From the NCBI RefSeq assembly GCF_028768465.1, contig NZ_CP118225.1:2523001-2587000 (forward strand): a stretch of DNA of 64,000 nt, in the 5' to 3' direction. Made by a program: the position numbers and the translations under genes. The notes beneath the pieces are model-generated. The model was not told the DNA's origin and did not search any database. It worked only from the letters and a program-made list of their open reading frames with translations. The stretch comes from Rhodopirellula sp. P2 (GTDB taxonomy: Bacteria > Planctomycetota > Planctomycetia > Pirellulales > Pirellulaceae). Positions 21,109 to 30,779 of this stretch are shown piece after piece (position 1 is the stretch's first letter; the number at the start of each line of letters is the position of its first letter).

Positions 21109-23745
21109 ATGAATGCTAACTCGCCTTCCACGCCCGAATCACTTCCCCCCCGCTCTGCCACGGTCGACCCGGATCTCGATCGTGACACGCTGGCAGAGGA
21201 GTATTTTGAACTGCTCCCCTACGAGCCCTATCCGGTTCAGGAGGAGGCGCTGCTGGCGTACTTCACCGGCAACACCCGGGCGACCGAAGGTGGCCCAGCC
21301 GCTCAGCACGGTGTGTTGGTCTGTGCCCCAACCGGCACCGGGAAAACGTTGATTGCCGAAGCCGCGGTTTACGAGGCGCTGCGGACCGGCAAACGGATGT
21401 ACTACACCACACCGCTGATTGCGCTGACCGATCAGAAACTCGATGAACTGCGAGAGTCTGCGGTGCGCTGGGGATTCTCGGCGGATCAAGTCGGCTTGGT
21501 GACCGGCAACCGCAGCGTCAACGCGGATGCGCCCGTGCTGGTGGTGGTCGCGGAGATCCTGCTCAACCGCTTGCTCAACCCCGATGCGTTTGAGTTCGAC
21601 GACGTCACCTGTGTGGTGATGGATGAATTTCACTCGTTCAACGACTACGAACGGGGCGTGGTTTGGGAACTGACGCTTGGGTTGTTGCCCAAGCCTGTTC
21701 GCACGCTGCTGCTCAGCGCGACGGTGGGGAACTCCATGGCGTTCACCAGTTGGCTCCGCAACGCCCACGGCCGGAACCTGCAATTGGTGCAAGGCACCGA
21801 ACGCAAGGTGCCGTTGCAATACGAGTGGGTTGAAGATGATTTGCTGAATGAGTTTTGTGAGAAAATCGCGGCGGGAAGTGTTGAAGAACGCCGAACTCCC
21901 GCGTTGCTGTTCTGCTTCAGTCGATCGATGTGCTGGACCAATGCCGAAATGCTCAAGGGCAAATCGCTGATCGACAAAGCCCACCAGAAAGAGTTGGCGG
22001 ACATCCTCAATGCCGCTGACTTCACCAACGGCGTGGGTCCGAAGTTGAAACAGATTCTAATGCGAGGGGTCGGGGTCCACCACGCGGGGATCTTGCCACG
22101 CTACCGACGCATTGTCGAAGAGTTGTTCCAAAAGAAACTGCTCAGCATTTGTGTGTGCACCGAAACGCTTGCCGCAGGAATCAACCTGCCCGCTCGGAGT
22201 GTGGTGTTGCCCTGTTTGTTGAAGGGGCCCCGCGACAAAAAGAAACTGGTCGACATTGCTTCGGCGCAGCAGATTTTTGGCCGCGCAGGACGTCCCCAGT
22301 TCGATGATCGAGGCTACGTTTTTGCGTTGGCCCACGAGGACGATGTCAAAATCAATCGCTGGCGTGAGAAGTACGATTCCATTCCGGAGGACACCAAGGA
22401 CCCCGGGTTGATGCGGGCGAAAAAACAGCTGAAGAAGAAAATGCCCAAGCGGCGAGCGGGGGAATCGTATTGGACTCAGACGCAATTCGAACAATTGCAG
22501 ATTGCCAAATCGGCGGATCTTTCCAGTCGCGGCAAAGTCCCGTGGCGGTTGCTCGCGTACCTGTTGTCCAAGGATCCGAGCGTCCAGCCGATCCGCGAAT
22601 TGGTGGGACGTCGGTTGATGACGCCCGCCCAAGTGGAAGTGGCCCAAAAGGATCTCAATCGGATGCTGATCACCCTGTGGTCAGGCGGTTACGTGGAACT
22701 GGAACCGCTGCCTCGCATCGCTCCCGAACGCAAACCGACGCCCAAGGGAACCAAGCCAGGGCAGCCCAAACCGGAAGCCGCTGAATCGAAACCGGCTGCC
22801 ACCGGTGGTTTGTTCGGTGGGTTGCTGGATGAAATGCGGGCGGCGGAACCGGAGGCGCAACCGGAGCCATCCCCTGAAGAAACCACGCCGCTGGACGACG
22901 CCGAAGCGCTTGCCAAACGCGGCTACGAACTGGAGGAGTACCGCCCCGAAACGGCCAAGCCAACCGTCAGGCTGGAAAGATTGGTGCAGCTCAAAAGTGT
23001 CAATCCGTTGTTTGGCGTCTTCATGGCAGATCAGTTGGCGGATGCCGATGATCAAGAACGCATCGCCGCGATGGAAAGCATGTTGGAGGTGCCGGGTTCG
23101 GTGGCCAAATTCGCTCGCATGCCTTCGTACGACATGGTGCCGCCTGGCCAGTTGGCTCAAACCCGGTTGGATGCCTTGTTGCTGCAGCGTGGTTTGGCAT
23201 CGGCGGAAGAACTGGGGGGCGGCCAGGAACAAGAAGAAGAAGAGGTGAAGGATCGTGGGTTTGGACGCGTGATGTTCGAAGAACCTCGCGTGTGGCCACT
23301 CACCATTGGTGAAAAACTCTTGCGACTGTTTCGCGATGAGTTCCCCAGAGTCGACGACGTGCGAGTTCGCCCGGTTTGGATTGTGGGTGAACTGTTGGAG
23401 TTTGGTGGGGATTTCAACAAGTACGTCACCGCCAGGAAGCTTCAGAAAGAAGAAGGCATTTTGTTTCGCCACTGTTTGCGAATGATTTTGTTGTGCGACG
23501 AAATGGCGAACGTGCCACCCAAAGGGACCACCGTTGAAACCTGGGAGGATTGGCTGGATGATATCGCCGAGGTTCTGACAGAAGCCTGCCGAAAGATTGA
23601 CCCCCAAAGCACGGATGAAACCCTGAGTCAGTCCGAGTCACCGTTGACGGATGACTTGACCGGTGGTCGGCGAAACTCGGGCGGCAAGGAGTTGAAAAAA
23701 GTGACCGATCAATCGGCCGAGGATGAGGGGCAGACGAAACCATGA
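21109..23745 (+). CDS. Ski2-like superfamily 2 helicase
   Basis: An 878-residue SF2 helicase. Motif I is APTGTGKT (73-80), motif II DEFH (172-175), motif III SAT (203-205), and motif VI lies in [18 protein letters not shown] (about 386-403). A conserved [17 protein letters not shown] segment precedes '[17 protein letters not shown]', the diagnostic Ski2/Mtr4/Hel308 pattern. The C-terminal half has Pro/Glu-rich linkers (about 540-600) and an acidic EQEEEE run near 705, then a helical tail ending about residue 850. Ski2-like enzymes unwind RNA or DNA with 3'-5' polarity; the substrate here is not known. lpxK starts inside its stop codon (ATGA), so the two are co-translated although they have no obvious functional link. 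Confidence 0.88.
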   Translation: MNANSPSTPESLPPRSATVDPDLDRDTLAEEYFELLPYEPYPVQEEALLAYFTGNTRATEGGPAAQHGVLVCAPTGTGKTLIAEAAVYEALRTGKRMYYTTPLIALTDQKLDELRESAVRWGFSADQVGLVTGNRSVNADAPVLVVVAEILLNRLLNPDAFEFDDVTCVVMDEFHSFNDYERGVVWELTLGLLPKPVRTLLLSATVGNSMAFTSWLRNAHGRNLQLVQGTERKVPLQYEWVEDDLLNEFCEKIAAGSVEERRTPALLFCFSRSMCWTNAEMLKGKSLIDKAHQKELADILNAADFTNGVGPKLKQILMRGVGVHHAGILPRYRRIVEELFQKKLLSICVCTETLAAGINLPARSVVLPCLLKGPRDKKKLVDIASAQQIFGRAGRPQFDDRGYVFALAHEDDVKINRWREKYDSIPEDTKDPGLMRAKKQLKKKMPKRRAGESYWTQTQFEQLQIAKSADLSSRGKVPWRLLAYLLSKDPSVQPIRELVGRRLMTPAQVEVAQKDLNRMLITLWSGGYVELEPLPRIAPERKPTPKGTKPGQPKPEAAESKPAATGGLFGGLLDEMRAAEPEAQPEPSPEETTPLDDAEALAKRGYELEEYRPETAKPTVRLERLVQLKSVNPLFGVFMADQLADADDQERIAAMESMLEVPGSVAKFARMPSYDMVPPGQLAQTRLDALLLQRGLASAEELGGGQEQEEEEVKDRGFGRVMFEEPRVWPLTIGEKLLRLFRDEFPRVDDVRVRPVWIVGELLEFGGDFNKYVTARKLQKEEGILFRHCLRMILLCDEMANVPPKGTTVETWEDWLDDIAEVLTEACRKIDPQSTDETLSQSESPLTDDLTGGRRNSGGKELKKVTDQSAEDEGQTKP

Positions 23746-24839
23746 GTTGGGACTATCGACCACTGCTCAGTGGCCAATCTCGAAATCCAATTTCAGCCTT
23801 GGCACGCGGCGCATTGTGGTGCGCCAGTGGCTTTTACAACGTTGCAGCAAGGCATCGCCGCCGGCAATACGACAGTGGCAAACAGGAGACCTTCCACGCT
23901 GGAGTTCCCGTTTTCAGCGTGGGCAATTTGACCACCGGTGGAACGGGCAAGACGCCTGTCGTCGCGGACCTTTGCCGGCGTTTACGAGCCATGGATTTTC
24001 GCGTGGCGATCATCAGTCGTGGCTATGGCGCCAGCGACGGCGGGATGAACGACGAGGCCATGGAATTGCAAGAACGCTTGCCCGATGTGCCTCACGTGCA
24101 GCACCCTGACCGGGTCGAAGCCGCTCGCATTGCAGTGGAGGAATTGGCGGCCGAGGTTCTGGTGATGGACGATGGATTCCAACACCGACGCTTGCAGCGA
24201 GATCTTGACATTGTCGTGGTCGATGCGACCTGTCCGTTTGGCTATGGGCACGTGTTGCCGCGCGGGACGCTGCGAGAACCCCTGGACAGCCTCATTCGCG
24301 CGGATTGGATTTTGATCACCCGCGTGGACCAAGTCGATCCTGAAGAGGTGCTTGCGATTCGCTCGACCATCGCTCAGTACGCCCCGGATTGTCCCGTCTT
24401 AGAAACTGAGCACCGGCCGTCAACGATTCAGAACTCGGTTGGTGAGTGGGAAGCGATTGAGGTCTTGAACGACCAGCCCGTCGCGTTGGTGTCAGCGATC
24501 GGGAACCCCAACGCGTTCGAGCAAACGGTGCGTGACTGCGGCGCGATGGTCGTGGATCACTTGCGACTGCCCGACCATGACGCGTACGAACGAGCCACGC
24601 GTGAAAAGCTGCGAGCGTGGGTCACCAAGCTCAAAGCCAAGGATCCAACGCCTCAGCGATTGCTCTGCACGCACAAAGACGCGGTGAAGTTGGCAACGGA
24701 TTCCATTGCCGGAGTGCCGCTCGGTTACGTGCCGATTGAGCTTGCCTATCGCACTTCCGACGAACCACTTCAGTTGCGTCTGGAGTTGTTGATGGGCGGT
24801 GCCGTCGAGGATCAATCGTCGCGAGAAGATTCGGCCTGA
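23742..24839 (+). CDS. lpxK: Tetraacyldisaccharide 4'-kinase
   Basis: The 365-residue protein matches LpxK, which phosphorylates the 4' position of the lipid A disaccharide at the inner face of the cytoplasmic membrane. It has the P-loop [12 protein letters not shown] (61-72), the segment [10 protein letters not shown], and the family signature [23 protein letters not shown] near 140-160. The hydrophobic N-terminal helix ([24 protein letters not shown]) is the usual membrane-associated element. It overlaps the helicase stop by 4 nt, and its 3' end overlaps the convergent rimK-like gene by 28 bp. Together with the acyltransferase at 31.8-32.9 kb it supports lipid A synthesis in this organism. 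Length is normal for the family. Confidence 0.93.
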   Translation: MSWDYRPLLSGQSRNPISALARGALWCASGFYNVAARHRRRQYDSGKQETFHAGVPVFSVGNLTTGGTGKTPVVADLCRRLRAMDFRVAIISRGYGASDGGMNDEAMELQERLPDVPHVQHPDRVEAARIAVEELAAEVLVMDDGFQHRRLQRDLDIVVVDATCPFGYGHVLPRGTLREPLDSLIRADWILITRVDQVDPEEVLAIRSTIAQYAPDCPVLETEHRPSTIQNSVGEWEAIEVLNDQPVALVSAIGNPNAFEQTVRDCGAMVVDHLRLPDHDAYERATREKLRAWVTKLKAKDPTPQRLLCTHKDAVKLATDSIAGVPLGYVPIELAYRTSDEPLQLRLELLMGGAVEDQSSREDSA

Positions 24840-26029
24840 ATGGTCGCGGCGGAATCGGGGAGGCGTTTGATTTTCGGCCGCCGTTGCTTGCGGACTTTCT
24901 CGGGAACCATGCCTCGCATCGCTTCCAATTTCCCGAAGCACAGCAAGCGGTCGTGGGGTTCGAGCGTGCGTTTCAGACGCGGGTTGGGGATCACCGTGGT
25001 GCCGCGATAAAGCGTCAGCACGTTGATGTCCAGTTCCGGCAAGCCGGACTCATCAATCGTCTTCCCGACGTAGTCCGATCCATCGCGAACATGGAGTTCC
25101 GTCACGCCATAGCCGCGGCTGACCGTCAGTCGTTGACGAACATCCACTTCGGGGAAGTCCACTTGGGCGGACATGTAATCAATGATCGCCCCGGCGATGT
25201 CCAGTTTGGTGGAGGACTCGATGCCTTCCAGGCCGGGTGACGAATTGACTTCCATCACTTGCGGGCCATTGGCTCCTTCCAGCATGTCCACACCGGCAAC
25301 TCGCAATCCCATGATTTGGGCGGCGCGAACAGCGGTCTCCGCATAAGTTTCGTCCAGCACCACCGCTTCGGTTTGGCCGCCCCGGTGGACGTTGCTGCGG
25401 AATTCGGTTCCCACCGCGACGCGGCGCATGGCGGCCACGACTCGATCCCCGATCACGAACGCCCGAATGTCTTTGCCGCGACTTTCGGCCACGAACTGTT
25501 GAACTAGCACATTCTGCTTGGTGCTTTGCAGCGTCTCGATGATGGCTTCGGCCACCTTGACGTTTTCCGCCAAGATCACGCCGACACCTTGAGTGCCTTC
25601 CAGCAACTTGATGATCACTGGCGATCCGCCAACGCGTTCAATCGCGGGCAGGATGTCCTTGCGGTCGCGCACAAATGTGGTTTGAGGGATTCCAATCTGG
25701 TGCCGAGAAAGGATTTGCATGCTGCGAAGTTTGTCGCGGGAATTGCTGATCCCGGCGGAGGAGTTCGCGCAGAACACGTCCATCTGTTCGAACTGGCGGA
25801 CCACGGCGGTGCCGAAGTACGTGATCGATGAGCCGATCCGGGGCAGCACGCCGTCGTAATCACTGAGCTGTTTGCTGCGGTAGTAAAGGTCGGGTTCACC
25901 CTCCGCCAAGTCGATCGCAAACTTCAGCGTGTTGAGAACTTTGGCTTTGATGCCGCGTTGTTCAGCTGCTTCCACCAAGCGTCGGGTGCTGTAGCAACGG
26001 GGTGAGCAGGACAGGATGGCAAGTTTCAA
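24812..26029 (-). CDS. rimK: RimK-type ATP-grasp ligase fused to an RCK_C-like domain
   Basis: A 405-residue protein. Residues about 1-290 are a RimK-type ATP-grasp ligase: [83 protein letters not shown] and the metal-binding [14 protein letters not shown]. RimK adds glutamate residues to ribosomal protein S6 in E. coli. Residues about 295-385 ([25 protein letters not shown] ... [12 protein letters not shown]) look like an RCK_C/TrkA_C domain, the module that usually binds small ligands in K+ transport regulation. The start is TTG at 26029 with GAGAG upstream; no earlier in-frame start exists. The rimB-like gene lies 130 bp upstream on the same strand, so the two are probably one transcript. 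Confidence 0.88.
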   Translation of the reverse strand: MKLAILSCSPRCYSTRRLVEAAEQRGIKAKVLNTLKFAIDLAEGEPDLYYRSKQLSDYDGVLPRIGSSITYFGTAVVRQFEQMDVFCANSSAGISNSRDKLRSMQILSRHQIGIPQTTFVRDRKDILPAIERVGGSPVIIKLLEGTQGVGVILAENVKVAEAIIETLQSTKQNVLVQQFVAESRGKDIRAFVIGDRVVAAMRRVAVGTEFRSNVHRGGQTEAVVLDETYAETAVRAAQIMGLRVAGVDMLEGANGPQVMEVNSSPGLEGIESSTKLDIAGAIIDYMSAQVDFPEVDVRQRLTVSRGYGVTELHVRDGSDYVGKTIDESGLPELDINVLTLYRGTTVIPNPRLKRTLEPHDRLLCFGKLEAMRGMVPEKVRKQRRPKIKRLPDSAATIQAESSRDD

Positions 26030-26159
26030 GGGTTTTCTCTCAGAGAGCTGGGAGTCGGGTGGGGTGGTCTGGAGCGTCGCGACAACGGATCAGGCCAAAG
26101 CCTGAGGCGTAGGACAAGATTTGATATTCGACCGGATGAGATGAGTCGGTTCGATGAGA

Positions 26160-26693
26160 TCACTTCTGTGGTGGTTCGGTTCCACCGGAGCGTTTGCGTT
26201 TTCGACGCCCTGCCAAAAAGGAGGCGCCGCAGTCGACCAAGAATCGATTTCGAATGGCTTCGCGACCGACCAACATACGGAATCCCATCGAGTCACGATT
26301 CGCGAGTGTCAAATCGACCATCACGCGGCGTCGCAGAATTTCCAGCGGGGTTCGGATCACAATCCGCTCGCTGACATTGCCATTGCTGCTGCGAATGTGG
26401 CGTCGTTCCAAAATGGGCACATCCGCTTCGATGTGAAGGTCATCGCGTTGTTGGACAGGATGAATCGAGAACCGAACGCGTTCAACATCCTGGTCAAAAT
26501 AAGTGTCAACATCGAACGCGTGCAGCGAACTGGACCGGGCGCCCGTGTCGATCTTGGCTTTGACGTGACGGACCTTCAACTCAGGCAAACCAACCCACTC
26601 ACGCCAACCAATGACCACCAGAGGGTCGGTGGGAAGCAGTTTTGAACCCGTCGATTCCGTCGAAGGCTGGTTGCGGCTAGGATCGTTTGTCAT
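26160..26693 (-). CDS. RimB-like ATP-dependent zinc protease family protein
   Basis: About 177 residues from ATG 26693. The frame is open further, to 26897, but that extra part does not look coding. The core VVIGWREWVGLPELKVRHVKAKIDTGARSSSLHAF is the hallmark of the RimB / ATP-dependent zinc protease family, an aspartyl-protease-like fold with DTGA at the active position. Later segments RRHIRSSNGNVSERIVIRTPLEI and MLVGREAIRNRFLVDCGASFL are also typical. In Pseudomonas, RimB is a partner of RimK in controlling S6 glutamylation. The rimK-like gene directly downstream supports the same pairing here. The C-terminus ends in a basic RKRKRSGG tail. Confidence 0.88.
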   Translation of the reverse strand: MTNDPSRNQPSTESTGSKLLPTDPLVVIGWREWVGLPELKVRHVKAKIDTGARSSSLHAFDVDTYFDQDVERVRFSIHPVQQRDDLHIEADVPILERRHIRSSNGNVSERIVIRTPLEILRRRVMVDLTLANRDSMGFRMLVGREAIRNRFLVDCGASFLAGRRKRKRSGGTEPPQK

Positions 26694-26995
26694 GGGCCAT
26701 CGCTGGTAGGGAAGGATCACAAATGGCTGGCCGAAGAGGCCACATTCAACAACCAAAACCGTCCGTGCAGTATCGGTGGCCGTCCCATCGCTCCGCAAGT
26801 CGCCAGGAGCCATGCGATCCGTGCAGATTGACGATTGGGGGTGTGCACCGTCAAGCGGATCAAAAAACTTTGCCGGGGACCGGGCTTCTGTATCCAACGG
26901 AAAGTCCTGGATTGGCTATACTGCCGAGGCGTTTTCTCTCTGTCTTGTTGTTGAGAAAGATTTCCGCCAACTGCCCTGCCCCTGGAGTTCCATGA
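26694..26995. other. Intergenic, divergent promoter region
   Basis: 302 bp between the rimB-like gene (minus) and the SDR gene (plus). A TATACT hexamer near 26918 could be a -10 box for the SDR gene, but no good -35 box sits 17 bp upstream of it. Nothing else stands out. Confidence 0.4.
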
Positions 26996-27844
26996 ATGTC
27001 CGCTGAATCATCCGATTCGATCCCTTCCGCTGCCCCCACGCGATCCCTGCAGGGCAAGCGTGCGCTGATCTCGGGAGCTTCGCGTGGGATTGGGCGCGGA
27101 ATCGCTTTGGAAATGGCTCAGGCCGGCGCTTCGGTTACGATAAATTATCATTCCAACCCCGAGGAAGCCGAAGGCGTCGTCCAAGAGTGCGAGGCACTTG
27201 GCGTGTCCGCGTTTGCACTCGGAGCCGACATTTCAGATTCGGATCAGGTCCAGACGCTGGTCGACACGGCAACCGATCGGATGGGAGGGCTCGACATCAT
27301 CGTCAGCAACGCTGCTTACAGCGATCGGCACCTGATGTTGGAATCGGACATGAACGAATTCCGACGCACCATCGATGTCAGCATGTGGGGGGCATTTTAT
27401 CTCGTTCGAGCCGGTGCTCAGAAGCTGGTGGATGCCGGCAACGGGGGCAACATTGTCGTGATCAGCAGCCCGCATGCTCACATGCCAACGCCTGGTGCGA
27501 TGGCCTACAACATGGCCAAGGCGGCGAACGATCAGATGGCCCGAACGGCCGCGGTGGAACTCGCCTCCCAGCGAATTCGTGTGAACCTCATTCATCCAGG
27601 CTGGATTGACACTCCTGGAGAACGAAAGTTCTTCCACGAGGAAACTTTGCGTTCCGAAGGTGCCAAGTTGCCCTGGGGACGCCTGGGCCAAATTCGCGAA
27701 ATCGGTCGCGGTGCGGTTTTCTTGTGCGATCCCAAAAGTGAATACATCACCGGCAGCACCCTGACGATTGACGGTGGCATTCAATTGCCATGGCGTGAGA
27801 TGTACCGAGTCGAAGAAGCCCGTCGTGAAACGAACGCGAGCTGA
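26996..27844 (+). CDS. Short-chain dehydrogenase/reductase (SDR)
   Basis: A 282-residue classical SDR. The nucleotide-binding motif SGASRGIGRGIALEMA is near residue 22, followed by NAAYSDRHLM, the catalytic Ser in VVISSPHAHMPTPGAM, and YNMAKAAND, which supplies the YxxxK catalytic pair. The C-terminal IHPGWIDTPGE and YITGSTLTIDGGIQLPW are typical of the glucose 1-dehydrogenase / 3-oxoacyl-ACP reductase-like group. It would oxidise or reduce an alcohol/ketone using NAD(P)H in the cytoplasm; the substrate cannot be told from sequence. The ATG at 26996 follows a second, out-of-frame ATG four bases upstream. It converges on the metallo-hydrolase gene. Confidence 0.9.
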   Translation: MSAESSDSIPSAAPTRSLQGKRALISGASRGIGRGIALEMAQAGASVTINYHSNPEEAEGVVQECEALGVSAFALGADISDSDQVQTLVDTATDRMGGLDIIVSNAAYSDRHLMLESDMNEFRRTIDVSMWGAFYLVRAGAQKLVDAGNGGNIVVISSPHAHMPTPGAMAYNMAKAANDQMARTAAVELASQRIRVNLIHPGWIDTPGERKFFHEETLRSEGAKLPWGRLGQIREIGRGAVFLCDPKSEYITGSTLTIDGGIQLPWREMYRVEEARRETNAS

Positions 27845-27940
27845 TCATCGGGCTCGCAACCCTGCGAACTTGAGGCCCCCGTGCGATGCTCAACCGCCGT
27901 GCGACGCTCCCTTCCAGTGAACTGCGAGGCACAGCCAACT

Positions 27941-28711
27941 TTAAAACGCGACCCGCAACCCGTCCGTCGCAATTTCGATCGGGCACTGCAACGACGGAAC
28001 TTCACCGTCCAGTTGCAATTCAGCGACTGGATTGATGTGCGTGAGCAGCAGACGTTTGGGCTGCGTTTGAACCGCGATTTGCAATGCCTTTTGAAGGTAG
28101 CAGTGCCCGGTCTTCTCGGCCCACTTCTGATTTTGATCGTCGAAGTTGCACTCGTGCATCAGCAGATCGGCACCCGACATCCACTGCAGCGTTTCAGCGT
28201 CTTCCGCGCCCAGCGTGTCGGTGGCGTAGACCAGGACGGCCGGCGAATCCGAGGAAGTGGAGTCGGGGCGTGCGGCCTCCAGCCGGTATGCCACCGATCC
28301 ACCCGGGTGCTCTTGCAGTCGCCACGACATCTTCGTGCCCTGCAGGTCCCACTCCGATTGCTCGTCAATTGAATGCCAGGACACCGGAAGAGCCACCGGG
28401 AAAAGCGACTCGTGGAACAGGTGTTCTTGAATGGCGGCCAGTTTCTCCGCTTGGCCCCACACGCGGACCTCTTTCACAGGACGTTGATACAGAATGTCCA
28501 ACAGGAACGTCAGACCCACGACATGATCCAGGTGAGCGTGGCTGAGCAGAATGTCCAGGTGATCGGTTTGGATCAATTCTGGCAAGCGGAAGATTCCGGT
28601 TCCTGCATCCAGCAGCACGCCGCTTTGCGGCAGAAAGTAACACGACGTGTGGCGAGTTTCGTTGGGGTGGTACCCTGCCGTCCCCAAACAATGCACTTCC
28701 AATGTCTTCAT
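27941..28711 (-). CDS. Metallo-beta-lactamase-fold hydrolase (RNase Z-like)
   Basis: A 256-residue protein of the MBL fold. It has LLSHAHLDHVVGL (residues about 56-66), with H58, H60, D62 and H63 as zinc ligands, then YATDTLGAEDAETLQW, LLMHECNFDD and RLLLTHINP, which provide the remaining ligand positions. The N-terminus, CLGTAGYHPNETRHTSCYFLPQSGVLLDAGTGI, resembles RNase Z and related phosphodiesterases. The long exosite arm of true RNase Z is not evident, so tRNA processing is uncertain. Start ATG at 28711. It is divergent from the ABC importer genes. Confidence 0.87.
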   Translation of the reverse strand: MKTLEVHCLGTAGYHPNETRHTSCYFLPQSGVLLDAGTGIFRLPELIQTDHLDILLSHAHLDHVVGLTFLLDILYQRPVKEVRVWGQAEKLAAIQEHLFHESLFPVALPVSWHSIDEQSEWDLQGTKMSWRLQEHPGGSVAYRLEAARPDSTSSDSPAVLVYATDTLGAEDAETLQWMSGADLLMHECNFDDQNQKWAEKTGHCYLQKALQIAVQTQPKRLLLTHINPVAELQLDGEVPSLQCPIEIATDGLRVAF

Positions 28712-28864
28712 CGAATTTCCAATGCCTTCGCCAGTCTCGTCGTCTCGGAACGGTTGTCCTGGTGGGATGAGTCGTCGGTCATGCCGCCTTGGGAGATGCC
28801 ATGACAGTTATCATCGCAGATGTCCTGTCAGAGTCCATTGTCAAATGATTAAACTCTGTTGGAC

Positions 28865-29725
28865 ATGAACGCCCCAACCGACAAGCTCGATGCTGGCACC
28901 GCAGTCGTTTGCCGCGATGCCACGGTAACCTATCCCGGCGGCGTGTGCGCCCTCGATCACATCAATCTGGCGGTCCGCCAGGGAGAAAGGCTGGCCCTGG
29001 TGGGACCCAGTGGATGCGGCAAGACCACCCTGCTGCGGGTCATCGCTGGATTGCAATCCCTGACCAATGGTGAGTGCCAGCGAAGCGATCGGGAAACCCA
29101 GCGAAGCGATCAGGAAGCCCATTGGAGCCAGGAGCAAGGCGGTGATCGACGATCGGTCGCCACTTCGTTTGTGTTCCAGCAACCCGCCTTGTTGCCCTGG
29201 GCCAATGTGCTTCAAAACGTGACGCTGCCGCTCACCCTGGGACGACGACGTGATCGACCGTCCGCCAAAGCGATGCAAGAGCGTGCTGTCGCCGCTATCC
29301 AAGAGGTGCAGTTGGCGGATGCGGTGGCACGTTACCCACACCAATTGTCAGGTGGAATGAAGATGCGAGCTTCGATCGCTCGGGCATTGGTGACACAACC
29401 TGAATTCCTGTTGCTCGATGAACCCTTTGCAGCACTGGATGACTTGCTGCGAAATCAACTTGGCCGTTTGCTGCTGCAATTGTGGCGGCACCACCGATTC
29501 ACCAGCGTCTTGGTGACCCACAACATTGCCGAAGCGATCCAGCTCAGCGAACGGATTTGCGTGATGCATCAGGGACGCATCGTCCGCGAATTGGACAACC
29601 CGTTGGCGACGTCGGAACCGCATGCGGATCTGAGGCGAACCAACGCGTTCGCTGAATTCTTTGGCGAGGTCAGCGACACGCTGGAGGATGCTGCGTCGTC
29701 CACGTCGGAAGGATCGTGCGGATGA
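28865..29725 (+). CDS. ABC importer ATPase, NitT/TauT family
   Basis: ATP-binding subunit, 286 residues from ATG 28865; a TTG two codons earlier is also possible. It has Walker A GPSGCGKTT (47-55), Q-loop VFQQPALLPW (about 103-112), signature LSGGM (161-165), Walker B LLLDEPFAALD (182-192) and the switch His in VLVTHNIAEAI. These match the nitrate/sulfonate/thiamine-precursor importer group. Between Walker A and the Q-loop sits an unusual hydrophilic insert of about 27 residues (70-97), made partly by a tandem 22-bp duplication. The downstream permease gene begins inside its stop codon (ATGA). ATPase, permease and binding protein form one operon. Confidence 0.92.
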   Translation: MNAPTDKLDAGTAVVCRDATVTYPGGVCALDHINLAVRQGERLALVGPSGCGKTTLLRVIAGLQSLTNGECQRSDRETQRSDQEAHWSQEQGGDRRSVATSFVFQQPALLPWANVLQNVTLPLTLGRRRDRPSAKAMQERAVAAIQEVQLADAVARYPHQLSGGMKMRASIARALVTQPEFLLLDEPFAALDDLLRNQLGRLLLQLWRHHRFTSVLVTHNIAEAIQLSERICVMHQGRIVRELDNPLATSEPHADLRRTNAFAEFFGEVSDTLEDAASSTSEGSCG

Positions 29726-30537
29726 GCCATCCAACGTCGAGGCATTCGCAGCCGACACGCGACAGTGGTCGGGAGATGGCCTGGACCGTGTTCGCGGTGA
29801 TCGCGGTCGCCGCGATTGGGATTGCGGTCTGGCATCTCATCGTGGTGCTGTTTGATTTGCCAAAGCTTCTCCTGCCCACGCCCTGGCAAGTCGCCGAAGC
29901 CGGCTGGCAGCACCGGGTCGTGTTGCTGAAGTCCGGTGGGACGACGCTGTGGACGGCGGCGGTCAGTTTGATCGTTGCCGTGATCGTAGGCAGCGGCGTG
30001 TCGGTTTTGTTCAGCCAGTCGCGATTGCTGCGTCGGGCATTGTTCCCCTATGTGGTGTTTTTGCAAACGGTGCCCATCGTCGCGATCGCTCCGTTGTTGG
30101 TGATCTGGTCGGGATACGAATTTCGGACGGCGGTCATTGCGACCGTGATCATCTGCCTGTTTCCGATCGTCAACAACGTGACCACCGGGCTGACGTCGGT
30201 TCGCCCAGAGCATGAAGATTTGCTTCGAATGTACGGGGCCACACGTTGGCAGAAGCTGTGCCGTGTGCAGTTGCCCACCGCGATTCCGTTTCTAGTGCTG
30301 GGGGCCCGTGTGAGCAGTGGGTTGGCGGTCATCGGTGCCATCGTCGCCGAGTTTTTCGTTAGCAACGGCGCGGACTACGAAGGGCTGGGTGCCGTGATGA
30401 CGGGCTGGCAAGCGCGTACAATGACGGACGCTTTGATGGCTGCTTTGGCGGTCTCGACGTTGCTGGGTTTGATTCTTTTTGGCGGAGTGAATCTGCTGAG
30501 CCGAGTGTTCCTGAAACGATACCTCCTTGTGAAATGA
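29722..30537 (+). CDS. ABC importer permease, NitT/TauT family
   Basis: About 271 residues from ATG 29722, which overlaps the ATPase stop. It is strongly hydrophobic, with about six membrane segments (WTVFAVIAVAAIGIAVWHLIVVLF; LWTAAVSLIVAVIVGSGVSVLF; PYVVFLQTVPIVAIAPLLVIW; and others). The cytoplasmic EAA loop EHEDLLRMYGATRWQKLCRVQLP docks the ATPase. It matches the BPD_transp_1 permeases of the TauC/SsuC/ThiX type. Its stop codon overlaps another ATG (30534), but the downstream binding protein more likely starts at 30780. Confidence 0.92.
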   Translation: MSHPTSRHSQPTRDSGREMAWTVFAVIAVAAIGIAVWHLIVVLFDLPKLLLPTPWQVAEAGWQHRVVLLKSGGTTLWTAAVSLIVAVIVGSGVSVLFSQSRLLRRALFPYVVFLQTVPIVAIAPLLVIWSGYEFRTAVIATVIICLFPIVNNVTTGLTSVRPEHEDLLRMYGATRWQKLCRVQLPTAIPFLVLGARVSSGLAVIGAIVAEFFVSNGADYEGLGAVMTGWQARTMTDALMAALAVSTLLGLILFGGVNLLSRVFLKRYLLVK

Positions 30538-30654
30538 GTTCACCGATGCGATCGCCAATCCATGTTGCCAGCGTCCGAGGAGAGCGTGCTGTTTCGATTG
30601 CGTCTTCTCAGCAAGCCGCGGTTCGTGTCAGGCCGGGGCGGACGGGGGCTGAAC

Positions 30655-30765
30655 TTGGGCCCGTCCCTCCCCTCGCTTCGCTCGACCCTCCCAGAGGGAG
30701 GGTGAGTTGTGGTGGGCCTCCCCGCGCTTCAGGTGAGCCTTCCAGCGGGAGGGCGAAGTCGGATC
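30655..30765. repeat. Dispersed GC-rich repeat, family 1 copy inside the ABC operon
   Basis: It contains the palindromic cores CCTCCCAGAGGGAGG and TCGCTTCGCTCGACCCTCCC. The same elements occur in the opposite orientation at 57828-57945, and a truncated piece lies at 45405-45425. It fills the gap between permease and binding-protein genes, where the upstream genes are otherwise overlapped. Confidence 0.75.
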
Positions 30766-30779
30766 GCACGGGATCGTTC

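Noticed and set aside
28712..28864. TPP riboswitch upstream of the NMT1-type ABC operon
   Set aside because: No CTGAGA or CCTGAT-type core elements are visible. Only a weak TGACAG/CTGTCA inverted repeat is present, too common to call.
30534..30779. N-terminal extension of the NMT1-type binding protein
   Set aside because: It encodes repeat-derived Arg/Gly/Pro-rich sequence and would place the lipoprotein signal 82 residues inside the protein.
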